Numbered from the stretch's first letter, positions 43,652 through 52,869 are shown. The stretch is DNA of 64,000 nucleotides from Faecalibacterium sp. HTF-F (GCF_023347535.1 NZ_CP094473.1:1426001-1490000); one strand, 5' to 3'. The notes: a model not told the origin generated them from the sequence alone. Translations and numbers: made by a program.

Positions 43652-44545
43652 ATGAAGAATCCTGTCTTTACCGGCGCGGGTGTTGCCATTATCACCCCGA
43701 TGTACGAGGACGGAAGCATCAATTTTGACGAGCTGGGCCGCATCATTGAGGACCAGATCGCCCACGGTACCGACGCTATCGTGATCTGCGGTACCACCGG
43801 CGAGTGCTCCACCATGACCGACGAGGAACAGCTTGCTACTATCAAGTATACCGTGGACGTTGTAAACCATCGTGTGCCCGTCATTGCCGGTGCCGGCTCC
43901 AACGATACCGACCACGGTTGCGCACTGGCCGCAAAGTCTGCCGAATGCGGCGCAGACGCTCTGCTGATGGTAACACCCTACTACAACAAGACCTCTCAGG
44001 CTGGTCTGGTGACTCACTTCACCGCCATGGCTGAGGCTGGCGGCATCCCGGTGATCGTGTACAATGTGCCCTCCCGCACCGGATTGAATATTGCACCCGA
44101 AACTGCACTGGAGCTGAGCAAGCACCCGCTGATCAACGGCATCAAAGAAGCTTCCGGCAACATCTCTCAGGTTGCAAAGATCGCCCAGCTGTGCGGAGAC
44201 GAGCTGAACATCTATTCCGGTAATGACGATCAGGTGGTTCCCCTGCTCTCTCTGGGCGGCAAGGGCGTCATCAGTGTTGTCTCTAATGTCAAGCCTGAGC
44301 TGGTGCACAACTGCTGCAAGGCTTTCTTTGACGGCGATACCGCCAAGGCACGTCAGCTGCAGTTGGAAATGCTGCCGCTGGCTGATGCGCTGTTCTGTGA
44401 AGTGAATCCCATCCCGGTGAAGTATGCTATGAACGTGCTGGGCTGGGAGGCCGGCGAGTGCCGTCTGCCTCTGGTGGAGCCCAGTGACGCCCACAAGGAG
44501 AAGATTGAAAAGGCTCTGCGTGCAGAGGGTCTTATTAAGGAATAA
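43652..44545 (+). CDS. dapA: 4-Hydroxy-tetrahydrodipicolinate synthase
   Basis: A 297-residue TIM-barrel aldolase condensing pyruvate and aspartate semialdehyde. Lys165 (IKEAS) forms the Schiff base, Tyr137 (VYNVPSRTG) is the proton relay, and GTTGE (47-51) binds the substrate. It is 42 bases after asd. A 13-bp hairpin follows, before dapB. The enzyme commits carbon to diaminopimelate and lysine. Confidence 0.97.
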   Translation: MKNPVFTGAGVAIITPMYEDGSINFDELGRIIEDQIAHGTDAIVICGTTGECSTMTDEEQLATIKYTVDVVNHRVPVIAGAGSNDTDHGCALAAKSAECGADALLMVTPYYNKTSQAGLVTHFTAMAEAGGIPVIVYNVPSRTGLNIAPETALELSKHPLINGIKEASGNISQVAKIAQLCGDELNIYSGNDDQVVPLLSLGGKGVISVVSNVKPELVHNCCKAFFDGDTAKARQLQLEMLPLADALFCEVNPIPVKYAMNVLGWEAGECRLPLVEPSDAHKEKIEKALRAEGLIKE

Positions 44546-44556
44546 GTTTTTTGGCT

Positions 44557-44595
44557 GCAAAATGCCCGGCGGAGCGCTCTGTCCGGGCATTTTGC
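44557..44595 (+). repeat. Perfect hairpin between dapA and dapB
   Basis: GCAAAATGCCCGG (44557-44569) and CCGGGCATTTTGC (44583-44595) are fully complementary over 13 bp. No T run follows apart from the TTTT within the stem, so it may protect or process the mRNA more than end it. Confidence 0.75.
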
Positions 44596-44636
44596 GATAT
44601 GTCGATATGCAAAGCGGGCAGGAAAGGATAAAAAAT

Positions 44637-45395
44637 ATGACAGATATTGTGATTCAGGGCATTGGCGGCCGTATGGGCCATGTGCTGTGTGATATGATCG
44701 CACAGCGTGAGGACTGCCGCGTGATCGCCGGCATCGACCTGAAGGACGGCGACCAGAACGGTATCCCCGTGTACGACAGTCTGGAAAAGCTGGATGGCAA
44801 GGGCGATGTGGTCATCGATTTCAGCTCCCCTGCGGCTGTAGAAAAGGCTCTGCCCTACTGCGAGGCCCACAAGCTGCCCATTGTGGTATGCACTACCGGC
44901 CTTTCGGAAGAGCTGCAGCTCAAGGTGGTGCAGCTGTCCCGCACCGTTCCGGTATTCAAAAGCGCGAACATGTCCATGGGCATCAATGTGCTGTCTGAGC
45001 TGTGCAAGCGCGCTTCGGCGATTCTGGGCGCGAATTACGACATTGAGATCGTGGAACAGCACCACCACAACAAGCTGGACGCTCCCAGCGGCACTGCACT
45101 GATGCTGGCTGATGCCATCAACGAGCAGAATAATGGCGAATATCACTATGTGTATGATCGTTCCTCCGTTCGTCAGAAGCGCGACCCGAAGGAGATCGGT
45201 ATCAGCTCTGTGCGCGGCGGCAGCATCGTGGGTGATCACGAAGTGCTGTTCTGCGGTCCGGATGAAGTGATCACTCTCAAGCACACCGCTTATTCCCGCA
45301 ATATTTTTGCAAACGGCGCGGTAAATGCTGCTGTTTACCTTGCAAAAAAGGAGCCAGGCCTGTACAATATGGGTGACATGATCGCTGCACTGTAA
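44637..45395 (+). CDS. dapB: 4-Hydroxy-tetrahydrodipicolinate reductase
   Basis: A 252-residue NAD(P)H reductase for the second diaminopimelate step. GIGGRMG (8-14) is the cofactor loop, and the catalytic motif EQHHHNKLDAPSGTA contains His142-144 and Lys146. ATG at 44637 follows AGGAAAGGAT; the open frame further upstream runs through the hairpin and is not translated. The next gene is a CapA-like protein 36 bases on. Confidence 0.97.
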   Translation: MTDIVIQGIGGRMGHVLCDMIAQREDCRVIAGIDLKDGDQNGIPVYDSLEKLDGKGDVVIDFSSPAAVEKALPYCEAHKLPIVVCTTGLSEELQLKVVQLSRTVPVFKSANMSMGINVLSELCKRASAILGANYDIEIVEQHHHNKLDAPSGTALMLADAINEQNNGEYHYVYDRSSVRQKRDPKEIGISSVRGGSIVGDHEVLFCGPDEVITLKHTAYSRNIFANGAVNAAVYLAKKEPGLYNMGDMIAAL

Positions 45396-45431
45396 ACAAC
45401 GATCCACCCAGATGAAAGGATGTGGCCCTGA

Positions 45432-46724
45432 ATGAGCAAGCTTCCCGCTCAGCATTATCGGCGACGGCCTCCTACAAGGCGGCGTATGAGGAAACATGCG
45501 TTTCAAATGGTGATCTCTGTTCTGGCCATGTTTCTGCTCTGCATTTTCTTCCTTGCATGGACATTTCCGCGGGATCTGCTTCCGTCTGCCGGTTCTGTGA
45601 CAGCTATTCCAGAGCCGCCTCCCAGTCCGGCTGCAGCATCACCAGCGGCAGAACCGGAGCCTCAGCCAGTCGTGCAGACGGTACGCTTTTCTGCCACCGG
45701 CGATAATCTGATCCACTCCCCTATTTACAAGCAGGCAAAGCGCCGGGCTGCCGGAACAGAAGGCTACAGCTTTGATTACTGCTATGAGCACATCGCTCCC
45801 TTCTACGCGCAGCAGGACGTGAACTGGATCAATCAGGAAACGCTCTGTACGGACGAGCTGGAGCCATCCACCTACCCGTGCTTTTCCACTCCGGGCGATT
45901 GCGCACGGGCGCTTTATCGGGTTGGTGTACGGGTATTCAGCCTTTCCAACAATCACACTTACGATAAAGGCGCTTCCGGCATTGCTGCTACGCTGCGGTT
46001 CTGGGACAGTATGCCGGAGGACGTTGTAACGACCGGTTTGTGGAAGGGAGAAAGCGACTACGGCCGCATCCCGATGCAGACGGTCAACGGTGTGACCATT
46101 GCATACCTCTCCTATACAGAGCATACGAACGGTATTCCACAGAGCAAAGCCATGACGGCCAACATCATCTACACCAGTCAGACGGATGTGATCGAACAAC
46201 AGGTCCGGTCAGCACGCCAGCTGGCAGATTTTGTAGTGGTGGGTGTGCACTGGGGCGTGGAAAACAGTCATACCGTTGTGGATGGACAGCGCGCATTGGC
46301 ACAAAGCCTTGCGGATTGGGGTGCTGACCTGATCGTAGGTACGCATCCACATGTATTGCAGAACGCGCAATGGCTGACTGCGGCAGATGGCAGAAAGGTA
46401 TTCACCGCCTATTCTCTGGGCAATTTCATCAGCACACAGGCAAAGCCGGATCAACTGGTGGGCGCACTCCTTACTGTGAAGCTTGAGAAAACAACAGAAC
46501 CCGATGGCTCTGTTCGGTGCGCAGTGCGGGATCCCAGACTCTGGCCGACTGTAACGCATTACGATGCAGGCAAATCCAATGTGCGCACCTATCTGCTTCA
46601 GGACTACACTGCTGCGCTTGCTCAAGCGCACGGTGTGCGGAATGACTATCCGGATTTCAGTCTGGAATGGATCCGGGCGGTTGCCCAGAAAAACATAGAC
46701 CCGGAATTTTTGCAGCTTACCTGA
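45432..46724 (+). CDS. CapA-family metallophosphatase-like protein, membrane anchored
   Basis: A 430-residue protein with an arginine-rich N-terminus, one helix (about 25-44), a proline/alanine-rich linker (58-80) and a CapA domain (about 85-400). GDNLIH, NNHTYDKG, VHWG and GTHPHV form the calcineurin-like metal site. CapA proteins are named for poly-gamma-glutamate capsule synthesis, but capB and capC are missing, so a cell-envelope phosphoesterase or unknown role is likelier. It shares the dap operon. Confidence 0.8.
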   Translation: MSKLPAQHYRRRPPTRRRMRKHAFQMVISVLAMFLLCIFFLAWTFPRDLLPSAGSVTAIPEPPPSPAAASPAAEPEPQPVVQTVRFSATGDNLIHSPIYKQAKRRAAGTEGYSFDYCYEHIAPFYAQQDVNWINQETLCTDELEPSTYPCFSTPGDCARALYRVGVRVFSLSNNHTYDKGASGIAATLRFWDSMPEDVVTTGLWKGESDYGRIPMQTVNGVTIAYLSYTEHTNGIPQSKAMTANIIYTSQTDVIEQQVRSARQLADFVVVGVHWGVENSHTVVDGQRALAQSLADWGADLIVGTHPHVLQNAQWLTAADGRKVFTAYSLGNFISTQAKPDQLVGALLTVKLEKTTEPDGSVRCAVRDPRLWPTVTHYDAGKSNVRTYLLQDYTAALAQAHGVRNDYPDFSLEWIRAVAQKNIDPEFLQLT

Positions 46725-46775
46725 GTGAATTTTACGTTGTTGAAGCCCGCTTTTCGGGCAGAACGGAGGTTCTTT

Positions 46776-47243
46776 ATGTACGGAGTATCGAAGATCAACA
46801 TTGAGACCAGCCTGATGATGATCAGTGTGCAGGACGTGGAGTTCAAGGGCAACAGTCTGGCACGGTATTTGCAGATTTTTGCGGATAACGGCGTGGTCGT
46901 AGATATGATCAGCCAGAGTGCACCCCATGGTACTACCATTGATTTCAGCTTTACCGCTTCCAGCAGTGATCTTCCGCTGGTGATGAAGGCCATTTCCGTT
47001 GCAAACTTGGACAAGGATGCCAAGGCTTCCCCGCTGATCAGCGTGGGCTACTCCAAACTGAACCTGTTTGGAGAGGAAATGGTCGCCAGCTGCGGCGTGG
47101 CCGCCCGTGCCCTGAACGCGCTTGCAATGGCGGGCATTGAGGTTCTGCTCATTACCACCAGTGATCTGGATATTTCACTGCTGGTCCATGCAGAAAACGA
47201 GGATGCCGCTTATGAGGCTCTGAAGAAGGCTTATGAGCTGTAA
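46776..47243 (+). CDS. Free-standing tandem ACT-domain protein (aspartokinase-like regulator)
   Basis: A 155-residue protein consisting of two ACT-like units (about 1-75 and 80-155), with no catalytic domain. The second, GVAARALNALAMAGIEVLLITTSDLDISLLV, is close to the C-terminal regulatory domain of aspartate kinases. ATG at 46776 has GGAGG eight bases upstream; a small GCCCG hairpin at 46745-46759 precedes it. As the last gene of the asd-dapA-dapB operon it may sense lysine or threonine, perhaps as a separate regulatory subunit. This is inference. Confidence 0.75.
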   Translation: MYGVSKINIETSLMMISVQDVEFKGNSLARYLQIFADNGVVVDMISQSAPHGTTIDFSFTASSSDLPLVMKAISVANLDKDAKASPLISVGYSKLNLFGEEMVASCGVAARALNALAMAGIEVLLITTSDLDISLLVHAENEDAAYEALKKAYEL

Positions 47244-47269
47244 GCTGTTTTCTTGATGCAGTAAACATG

Positions 47270-47310
47270 AAAAGGCGCAGATGAGTCAACAAACTCACCT
47301 GCGCCTTTTA
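47270..47310. terminator. Bidirectional terminator between the dap operon and tyrS
   Basis: AAAAGGCGCAG (47270-47280) and CTGCGCCTTTT (47299-47309) with an inner TGAGT/ACTCA pairing make a 16-bp stem with A and T tracts on both sides. Confidence 0.88.
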
Positions 47311-47320
47311 TTCTGTGAAA

Positions 47321-47363
47321 GAATCAGCCTGCACCGTTTTATCGGTGTGCAGACTGATTCTTT
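47321..47363 (-). terminator. Second hairpin after tyrS
   Basis: GAATCAG and CTGATTC (47321-47327, 47354-47360), extended inward by CTGC/GCAG and ACCG/CGGT pairs with a two-base bulge, form a long stem 14 bases from the tyrS stop codon. Confidence 0.7.
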
Positions 47364-47376
47364 CAGGATGTTTTCA

Positions 47377-48597
47377 TTACAGGGTGACCTTATGATAGAT
47401 CTTTTTGCCCTTTTTGATCACAATGCCCTTTACCAGCTGCTCAGCAGTAAAGCTTACAGTAGGAGCTGCGGCTTTCTCACCGTCCACCAGCACACCGCCC
47501 TGCATCACCAGACGGCGTGCCTCGCCGTTGGATGCAGCCAGACCAGCCTTGACCATCAGGGTCAGGATACCGATGGATCCATCGGTCAGATCGGCCTCGG
47601 TCAGCTGAGTGGAAGGCATGTGCTCGGTATCCATGGCGTTGCCGCTGAACAGCGCGCGGGCTGCGTTCTGAGCCTTTTCGGCTTCTTCCTTGCCATGAAC
47701 CATGCTGGTCAGCTCGTAAGCCAGAATTTCCTTGGCCTCATTCAGGCGCTGATCCTTCCAGGTGCTCATCTCATCGATCTGCTCCAGCGGCAGGAAGGTA
47801 AGCATCCGGATGCACTTCATCACGTCGGCGTCGCCCACATTGCGCCAGTACTGGTAGAACTCGAAGGGGCTGGTCTTATTGGGATCCAGCCAGACTGCAT
47901 TGCCGGCGGTCTTGCCCATTTTCTTGCCCTGAGAATCGGTCAGCAGGGTGATCGTCATGGCATAAGCGTCTTTGCCCAGCTTACGACGGATCAACTCTGT
48001 ACCGCCCAGCATGTTGCTCCACTGGTCATCGCCGCCGAACTGCATGTTGCAGCCGTAGTGCTGGAACATATAGTAGAAGTCGTAGCTCTGCATGATCATG
48101 TAGTTGAACTCGAGAAAGGACAGGCCTTTCTCCATGCGCTGCTCATAGCACTTGGCGCGCAGCATGTTATTCACAGAGAAGCAGGCACCCACGTCACGCA
48201 GCAGCTCAACATAATTCAGGTTCAGCAGCCAGTCAGCATTGTTCAGCATCAGGGCCTTGCCATCGGAAAAATCGATGAACTTTTCCATCTGCCTTTTAAA
48301 GCAGGCCGCATTGTGGGCAATGTCTTCCTTGGTGAGCATCTTGCGCATGTCGGTACGGCCGGAAGGATCACCGATCATGGTAGTGCCGCCGCCGATCAGC
48401 GCAATGGGCTTGTTGCCTGCCATCTGCAGGCGCTTCATCAGGGTCAGGGCCATGAAATGGCCAGCGGTCAGGCTGTCGGCAGTGCAGTCAAAACCGATAT
48501 AGAAGGTTGCTTTGCCGTTGTTGATCAGGTCGATGATCTCATCATCGGTGATCTGAGCCACCAGCCCGCGAGCCTTGAGTTCTTCGTACAGAGTCAT
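47377..48597 (-). CDS. tyrS: Tyrosyl-tRNA synthetase
   Basis: A 406-residue class I synthetase. The HIGH-equivalent is SLTAGHF (42-48), the KMSKS-equivalent is KKMGKT, and a C-terminal S4 domain has GEARRLVMQGGVLVDGEK. The second of two nearby ATGs (48597) is used, eight bases after AGGAGG; the first is only two bases from it. A T-box leader controls the gene. It sits directly after recN where spoIVB and spo0A are found in Bacillus. Confidence 0.96.
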   Translation of the reverse strand: MTLYEELKARGLVAQITDDEIIDLINNGKATFYIGFDCTADSLTAGHFMALTLMKRLQMAGNKPIALIGGGTTMIGDPSGRTDMRKMLTKEDIAHNAACFKRQMEKFIDFSDGKALMLNNADWLLNLNYVELLRDVGACFSVNNMLRAKCYEQRMEKGLSFLEFNYMIMQSYDFYYMFQHYGCNMQFGGDDQWSNMLGGTELIRRKLGKDAYAMTITLLTDSQGKKMGKTAGNAVWLDPNKTSPFEFYQYWRNVGDADVMKCIRMLTFLPLEQIDEMSTWKDQRLNEAKEILAYELTSMVHGKEEAEKAQNAARALFSGNAMDTEHMPSTQLTEADLTDGSIGILTLMVKAGLAASNGEARRLVMQGGVLVDGEKAAAPTVSFTAEQLVKGIVIKKGKKIYHKVTL

Positions 48598-48628
48598 AAT
48601 CATTTCCTCCTGTTGTATGGGCAGAGGG

Positions 48629-48920
48629 AAAATAAAACGCCCTCTGCCAAAAATAAATTTGGCAGAGGGCGAGAAAAATCGCGGTACCACCTCTGTTTGC
48701 CGTTTCCTCACAGAAACGACCTCACGAGTGCACACCCCAGAGTAGAGTGACACTCCTGCGTTTGTAACGCTCGCACGCGGCACAGCCTACCAGCCTTGTA
48801 AAGGCATTCGACCTGCAGCTCCGGGAGGTATTTCCCCTGCTGCTCTGCGGTCCCTTGCACCAACCGGGACTTCTCTGAGCAGAGCGCTTCAAGGTACTTG
48901 TTCCCTTCAACGCCATTAAC
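48629..48920 (-). promoter_or_regulatory. Tyrosine T-box riboswitch
   Basis: The minus-strand leader carries the T-box sequence AGAGGTGGTACCGCG (48694-48680), which pairs with uncharged tRNA ends. A stem I region lies upstream, with AGTA on its 5' side and GAAATAC on the 3' side; the candidate specifier UAC is at 48830-48828. The terminator, CGCCCTCTGCCAAA paired with its complement (48671-48638) and followed by TTTTATTTT, lies just before tyrS. Uncharged tRNA-Tyr would favour read-through. Confidence 0.93.
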
Positions 48921-48927
48921 AATAGCT

Positions 48928-48956
48928 ACTTTATCACAATACCGGATACTTGTCAA
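48928..48956 (-). promoter_or_regulatory. Promoter of tyrS
   Basis: Minus strand TTGACA (48956-48951), a 17-base spacer and TAAAGT (48933-48928), just upstream of the T-box leader and just beyond the recN stop. Confidence 0.8.
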
Positions 48957-48986
48957 CCCCTGTTTCCAGCAGCAGCCGAAACAGGC

Positions 48987-50651
48987 TTACTGCGCTCCGA
49001 GACCCAGCATTTCCCGGGCATTTGCACGGGAAATGTCGGTCACATGGTCACCGGAGATCAAGCGGGCCAACGCTTCCACACGGCCTTCCTCATCCAGCGG
49101 GTGAATTTCGGTATAGGTGCGGTCATTGGCCACATTTTTCTGGATCAGCAGATGGCAGTCGGCCAGTGCAGCGATCTGGGCTGTATGGGTGATGCACAAG
49201 ATCTGGTGGCCCTGCGCACTCTGACGCAGAACTTCGCCGATGCGCCCAGCAGCCTTGCCGGAAACACCGCTGTCAATCTCATCATAAATCACCGTAGGCA
49301 CAGCATCTTTATCTGCCATTGCGTTCTTGATGGCCAGCGTAATACGGCTCAGCTCGCCGCCAGACGCAATTTTTGCAAGGGGTTTGGGCGCCTCACCGGG
49401 GTTTGTGGAAATGTAGAACTCGATGCTGTCCTGTCCATGGCTGGCCAGCGGGCCGCGGGTGTGCCGCAATGTCATGCGTACACCCGGCATATTCAAAAAA
49501 TCCAGCGTGCCGGAAATGCGTTTGTTCAGTGCTTCAAAAGCGTTCAGCCGCGTCTGGGTCAAGGCCTCTGCCTTTTCACGGGCCAGCGCATAAAGACGCC
49601 GCTTTTCTGCCTGCAGATGGTCGTGCCGTTCCTGAGAGGACTGGATGCGTTCCAGTTCCTCCCTTGCATTCTGTCCGAATTCGATCACATCTTCTACTGT
49701 ATCACCATATTTACGCTTGAGCTTATAGATGAGATCCAGCCGCTGCTCGATCTCATCCAGCTCAGCGTCATTGGTATCGTAGGCGTCCAAACGGCCGATC
49801 AGGTCAGCAGCAACATCCTTTGCATTATAGTAAAGATCCAGCAGTTGGCTGGATGCAGCAGCAAGTGCATCGTCAAGCTGCGCTGCCGTGTCGATTGCAT
49901 GGGAAGCTTCGCCCAGCAGATCGACAGCACCGGACGATTCGTCATCGCCCGAAAGCAGAGCATAACTCTGTGCGATCTTATCCCGGATAGCCGATGCATT
50001 GGCCAGAATTTTTCTGCGGCTTTCCAAGGTCTGTTCCTCGCCAGCCGTCAGCCCGGCGTCTTCGATCTCCTGTACCTGATAGCTCAGCAGATCGATTTTT
50101 CTCTGCTTTTCGGCCTCGTCGGTGATCATGGCATCCAGTTCTCGCTTGATGCGCACAAGCTCCCTGTACAGTACATAGTATTCCTGAAATTCCGCGTCGT
50201 TCTGTGCATAATCATCCAGAATCCCCAGATGCCTTGCCGGGTTCAGAAGTCCCACGGAGTCGTGCTGACCGTTAATGTTGATAAGTCCGCCGCACAGCTC
50301 CCGCAGGACGGACGCAGTCGCGGGCATCCCGTTGATGCGGCAGGTGCTCTTGCCCTCGGCGGTGATCTCACGGCTGAGCATCAGCGCATCCGAACGTTCG
50401 TACCCCGCCTTCTCCAGACTGTTCAGCACGGCATCCGGCACCTGTTCAAAGGCAGCACGGATGACGGCCTTAGATGCGCCCGTGCGCACAAGGTCTTTTG
50501 AAGTGCGGTTACCAAGAATGGCATTGATGGAATCGATCAGGATGGACTTGCCTGCACCGGTTTCACCTGTGAGGACATTCAGACCAGGCTTGAAATGCAC
50601 TTCAGCCTTCTGGATAACTGCAACATTTTCAATTTGCAGGCTGCTTAGCAT
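48987..50651 (-). CDS. recN: DNA repair protein RecN
   Basis: A 554-residue SMC-like ATPase for double-strand break repair. Walker A GETGAGKS is at 29-36; two coiled-coil arms (about 155-220 and 270-380) flank the hinge, and the C-terminal signature ASGGELSR and Walker B VIYDEIDSGVSG complete the ATPase. It lies 15 bases after argR. In many Firmicutes spoIVB and spo0A follow recN; here the tyrS unit does. Confidence 0.96.
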   Translation of the reverse strand: MLSSLQIENVAVIQKAEVHFKPGLNVLTGETGAGKSILIDSINAILGNRTSKDLVRTGASKAVIRAAFEQVPDAVLNSLEKAGYERSDALMLSREITAEGKSTCRINGMPATASVLRELCGGLININGQHDSVGLLNPARHLGILDDYAQNDAEFQEYYVLYRELVRIKRELDAMITDEAEKQRKIDLLSYQVQEIEDAGLTAGEEQTLESRRKILANASAIRDKIAQSYALLSGDDESSGAVDLLGEASHAIDTAAQLDDALAAASSQLLDLYYNAKDVAADLIGRLDAYDTNDAELDEIEQRLDLIYKLKRKYGDTVEDVIEFGQNAREELERIQSSQERHDHLQAEKRRLYALAREKAEALTQTRLNAFEALNKRISGTLDFLNMPGVRMTLRHTRGPLASHGQDSIEFYISTNPGEAPKPLAKIASGGELSRITLAIKNAMADKDAVPTVIYDEIDSGVSGKAAGRIGEVLRQSAQGHQILCITHTAQIAALADCHLLIQKNVANDRTYTEIHPLDEEGRVEALARLISGDHVTDISRANAREMLGLGAQ

Positions 50652-50666
50652 ATACTCTCTCCCGCA

Positions 50667-51155
50667 TTATTTTTGTACGATGTGCCGGATCAGCTCTGAG
50701 CAGATCGTTTTTGCATCGCGCTCTGACCGCGCAACGATCAGGAACGTGTCATCGCCTGAAAGAGTGCCGACCACATTTTTCCACTGCAGTGCGTCAAAAA
50801 CTTCGCAGGCCGCATTGGCCATGCCCGAGTAGCACTTTACCAGTACAACATGCCCGGCATAATCCACGCCCAGCACAGATTCATGAAAGATCGTTTCAAA
50901 ACGGCCCTGTGCCTTGGGGTTAAAGCCTTCGTTCCGGCTGGAAACATAGCGGTATCCCTCGGCCGTCGCGGCTTTTACCAGACACAGCTCCCGGATATCG
51001 CGGGAAACTGTGGCCTGTGTTACCTCAAAGCCTTCTTTGGAAAGATAGTCCAGCAAAACTTCCTGCCGACTGATCGGGTACTCCCGTACAAGTCGAAGGA
51101 TCGCCTGCTGACGTTCTCCTTTACTTCTTACATCTTCCTTGCGGCTGCGCGCCAT
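50667..51155 (-). CDS. argR: Arginine repressor ArgR/AhrC
   Basis: A 162-residue hexameric regulator. The N-terminal winged helix (about 12-80) contains SRQEVLLDYLSKEGFEVTQATVSRD in two parts (29-53), and the C-terminal arginine-binding domain ends with GTLSGDDTFLIVAR. It is slightly longer than Bacillus AhrC owing to a basic N-terminus. It controls arginine synthesis and breakdown genes elsewhere. Position between nadK and recN is typical. Confidence 0.95.
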   Translation of the reverse strand: MARSRKEDVRSKGERQQAILRLVREYPISRQEVLLDYLSKEGFEVTQATVSRDIRELCLVKAATAEGYRYVSSRNEGFNPKAQGRFETIFHESVLGVDYAGHVVLVKCYSGMANAACEVFDALQWKNVVGTLSGDDTFLIVARSERDAKTICSELIRHIVQK

Positions 51156-51173
51156 ATCAAACTCGCCTCCCGT

Positions 51174-52025
51174 TTATCGTCTGCTGCGAAGCTTCTGGTC
51201 GATTGCCTGGAACTGATCGGCTTTTCCGAAGGTGATCAGCTTTACCACCTGATCCGAAAGCCGTACTTCAGCTGTTGCGCCGGCTTTGAGTGGATAACCG
51301 GCTGCTCCATCACAGCTGATAAAAACCTCATCGTCTGCCACCTGCCCGACACAGATGTTCAATTTACGCTCCTGTGCAAAAACCATGGCCGGGCTCGCCA
51401 GACTGTGCGGACAGATCGGCGTTACGACGACGCCTTTTGTCTGTGAATCCAGAATGGGGCCGCCCGCTGCCAGTGAATACGCGGTGGAACCCGTAGGCGT
51501 GGCAACGATGACGCCATCCCCGCGGTAATGTTCCACAAGGATATCGTCACAGTAGATGCTGAAATCAATCGCCTGCTGCAAACGGCCTTTTGTGACCACG
51601 ACGTCATTCAGTGCATGTCCCTCCCAGCCATCATGGCCCAGAACATGCACATACAGCAGCATCCGGTGATCCAGACTGAACTCTCCTCTGGCAACAGCGG
51701 AGAGTTTGGTCTCCATTTCGTTGACCTCACAAGTTGCCAGAAAACCGCAACGTCCCAAATTGATGCCAAGGATCGGCTTTGCATACCGGAGCGACAGGTT
51801 TGCCTCGTGCAAAATGGTACCGTCTCCACCGATGGTCAGGATCACATCTGAGCGCTCAAGGCATTCCTCCTGCGGCAGATAGACCACACCCGCGGTACTG
51901 CATTCCGCACACAATTCTTTGCACATCAGAACAGCCGCACCATGCGTCAACAGGATCTGTGCCGCACGCAGCGCGATCTCATTGGCAGAAGTTTTGCCGG
52001 GGTTCGGCGAAATATAGATCGTCAT
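51174..52025 (-). CDS. nadK: NAD kinase
   Basis: A 283-residue kinase that makes NADP+ from NAD+. The GGDGT signature is at 66-70, ALNDVVV follows, and the conserved TPTGSTAYSLAAGGP lies in the C-terminal half. AAGGAG precedes the ATG. It sits between tlyA and argR in the leftward operon. Length and motifs are standard. Confidence 0.96.
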   Translation of the reverse strand: MTIYISPNPGKTSANEIALRAAQILLTHGAAVLMCKELCAECSTAGVVYLPQEECLERSDVILTIGGDGTILHEANLSLRYAKPILGINLGRCGFLATCEVNEMETKLSAVARGEFSLDHRMLLYVHVLGHDGWEGHALNDVVVTKGRLQQAIDFSIYCDDILVEHYRGDGVIVATPTGSTAYSLAAGGPILDSQTKGVVVTPICPHSLASPAMVFAQERKLNICVGQVADDEVFISCDGAAGYPLKAGATAEVRLSDQVVKLITFGKADQFQAIDQKLRSRR

Positions 52026-52065
52026 ACCGGAAGCTCCTTTTGCATTTGAATTTTTTGCGTATCCC

Positions 52066-52869
52066 TCAGCGGTCCAGCGTACTGTGGCTTGCAGCTACCA
52101 CCTGTTCTACAGCACTGTCGTCCAGCACGGCAGGCTCTGTACTCTTCTGCACGAACATCAAATATTCAATATTGCCTTCCGGGCCCTTCACCGGACTGAA
52201 ATCCAGTCCGCGCACAACAAAGCCGTTTGCAGCAGCATAACCCATTGCATTGTGCAGGACCTCACGGTGGGTAGCCGGGTCGCGCACAACACCGTTTTTG
52301 CCCACTTTTTCGCGGCCTGCCTCAAATTGAGGCTTGACCAGACAAACGCCCATGGCATCCGGTGTGGTGATGGCCTGTGCCACCGGGAAAATGTGATGCA
52401 GTGAAATAAAAGAAACATCCACACTGAAAAACTCGATGGGCTCTGCCAGATCTTCCAGCGTGACATTGCGGATGTTCGTGCGTTCCATATTCACAACACG
52501 TTCATCGGTGCGCAGACTCCATGCAAGCTGACCATAGCCGACATCCACGGCATAGACCTTGGTGGCACCATTCTGCAGCATACAGTCCGTAAAGCCGCCT
52601 GTAGATGCACCGATATCCATGCAGACTTTGCCATTCGGCGTCAGCGGAAAACACTGCATGGCTTTTTCCAGCTTCAGACCGCCGCGGCTCACATAACCGA
52701 TATCATGTCCGCGCACTTCTACCTTGGCATCCTCTTTGATCATTTCGCCGGCCTTGTCCACCTTCTGTTCATTGACAAATACGATGCCGGACATGATCAA
52801 TGCCTTTGCACGCTCCCGGCTCTGTGTCAGGCCATGCTGAACAAGATATTGATCCAACCGAATCTTCAC
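52066..52869 (-). CDS. tlyA: TlyA-family rRNA 2'-O-methyltransferase
   Basis: A 267-residue protein with an S4 RNA-binding domain (about 3-62) and an FtsJ-like methyltransferase domain with MDIGASTGGFTDCML as the SAM loop. Relatives methylate 16S and 23S rRNA, although many Firmicutes members are only annotated as hemolysin. The GTG at 52869 is chosen: AAAGGAG lies ten bases upstream and the TGA of dxs overlaps it. Any longer frame would run back through dxs. Confidence 0.92.
   Translation of the reverse strand: MKIRLDQYLVQHGLTQSRERAKALIMSGIVFVNEQKVDKAGEMIKEDAKVEVRGHDIGYVSRGGLKLEKAMQCFPLTPNGKVCMDIGASTGGFTDCMLQNGATKVYAVDVGYGQLAWSLRTDERVVNMERTNIRNVTLEDLAEPIEFFSVDVSFISLHHIFPVAQAITTPDAMGVCLVKPQFEAGREKVGKNGVVRDPATHREVLHNAMGYAAANGFVVRGLDFSPVKGPEGNIEYLMFVQKSTEPAVLDDSAVEQVVAASHSTLDR

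Noticed and set aside
43973..44010. In-frame UGA or frameshift in the dap and selenium genes
   Set aside because: All frames are continuous; no selenocysteine codon or frameshift is needed to explain any gene.
42485..44590. A 701-residue minus-strand frame opposite asd and dapA
   Set aside because: It spans two real genes and their gap, with biased composition and no ribosome site.
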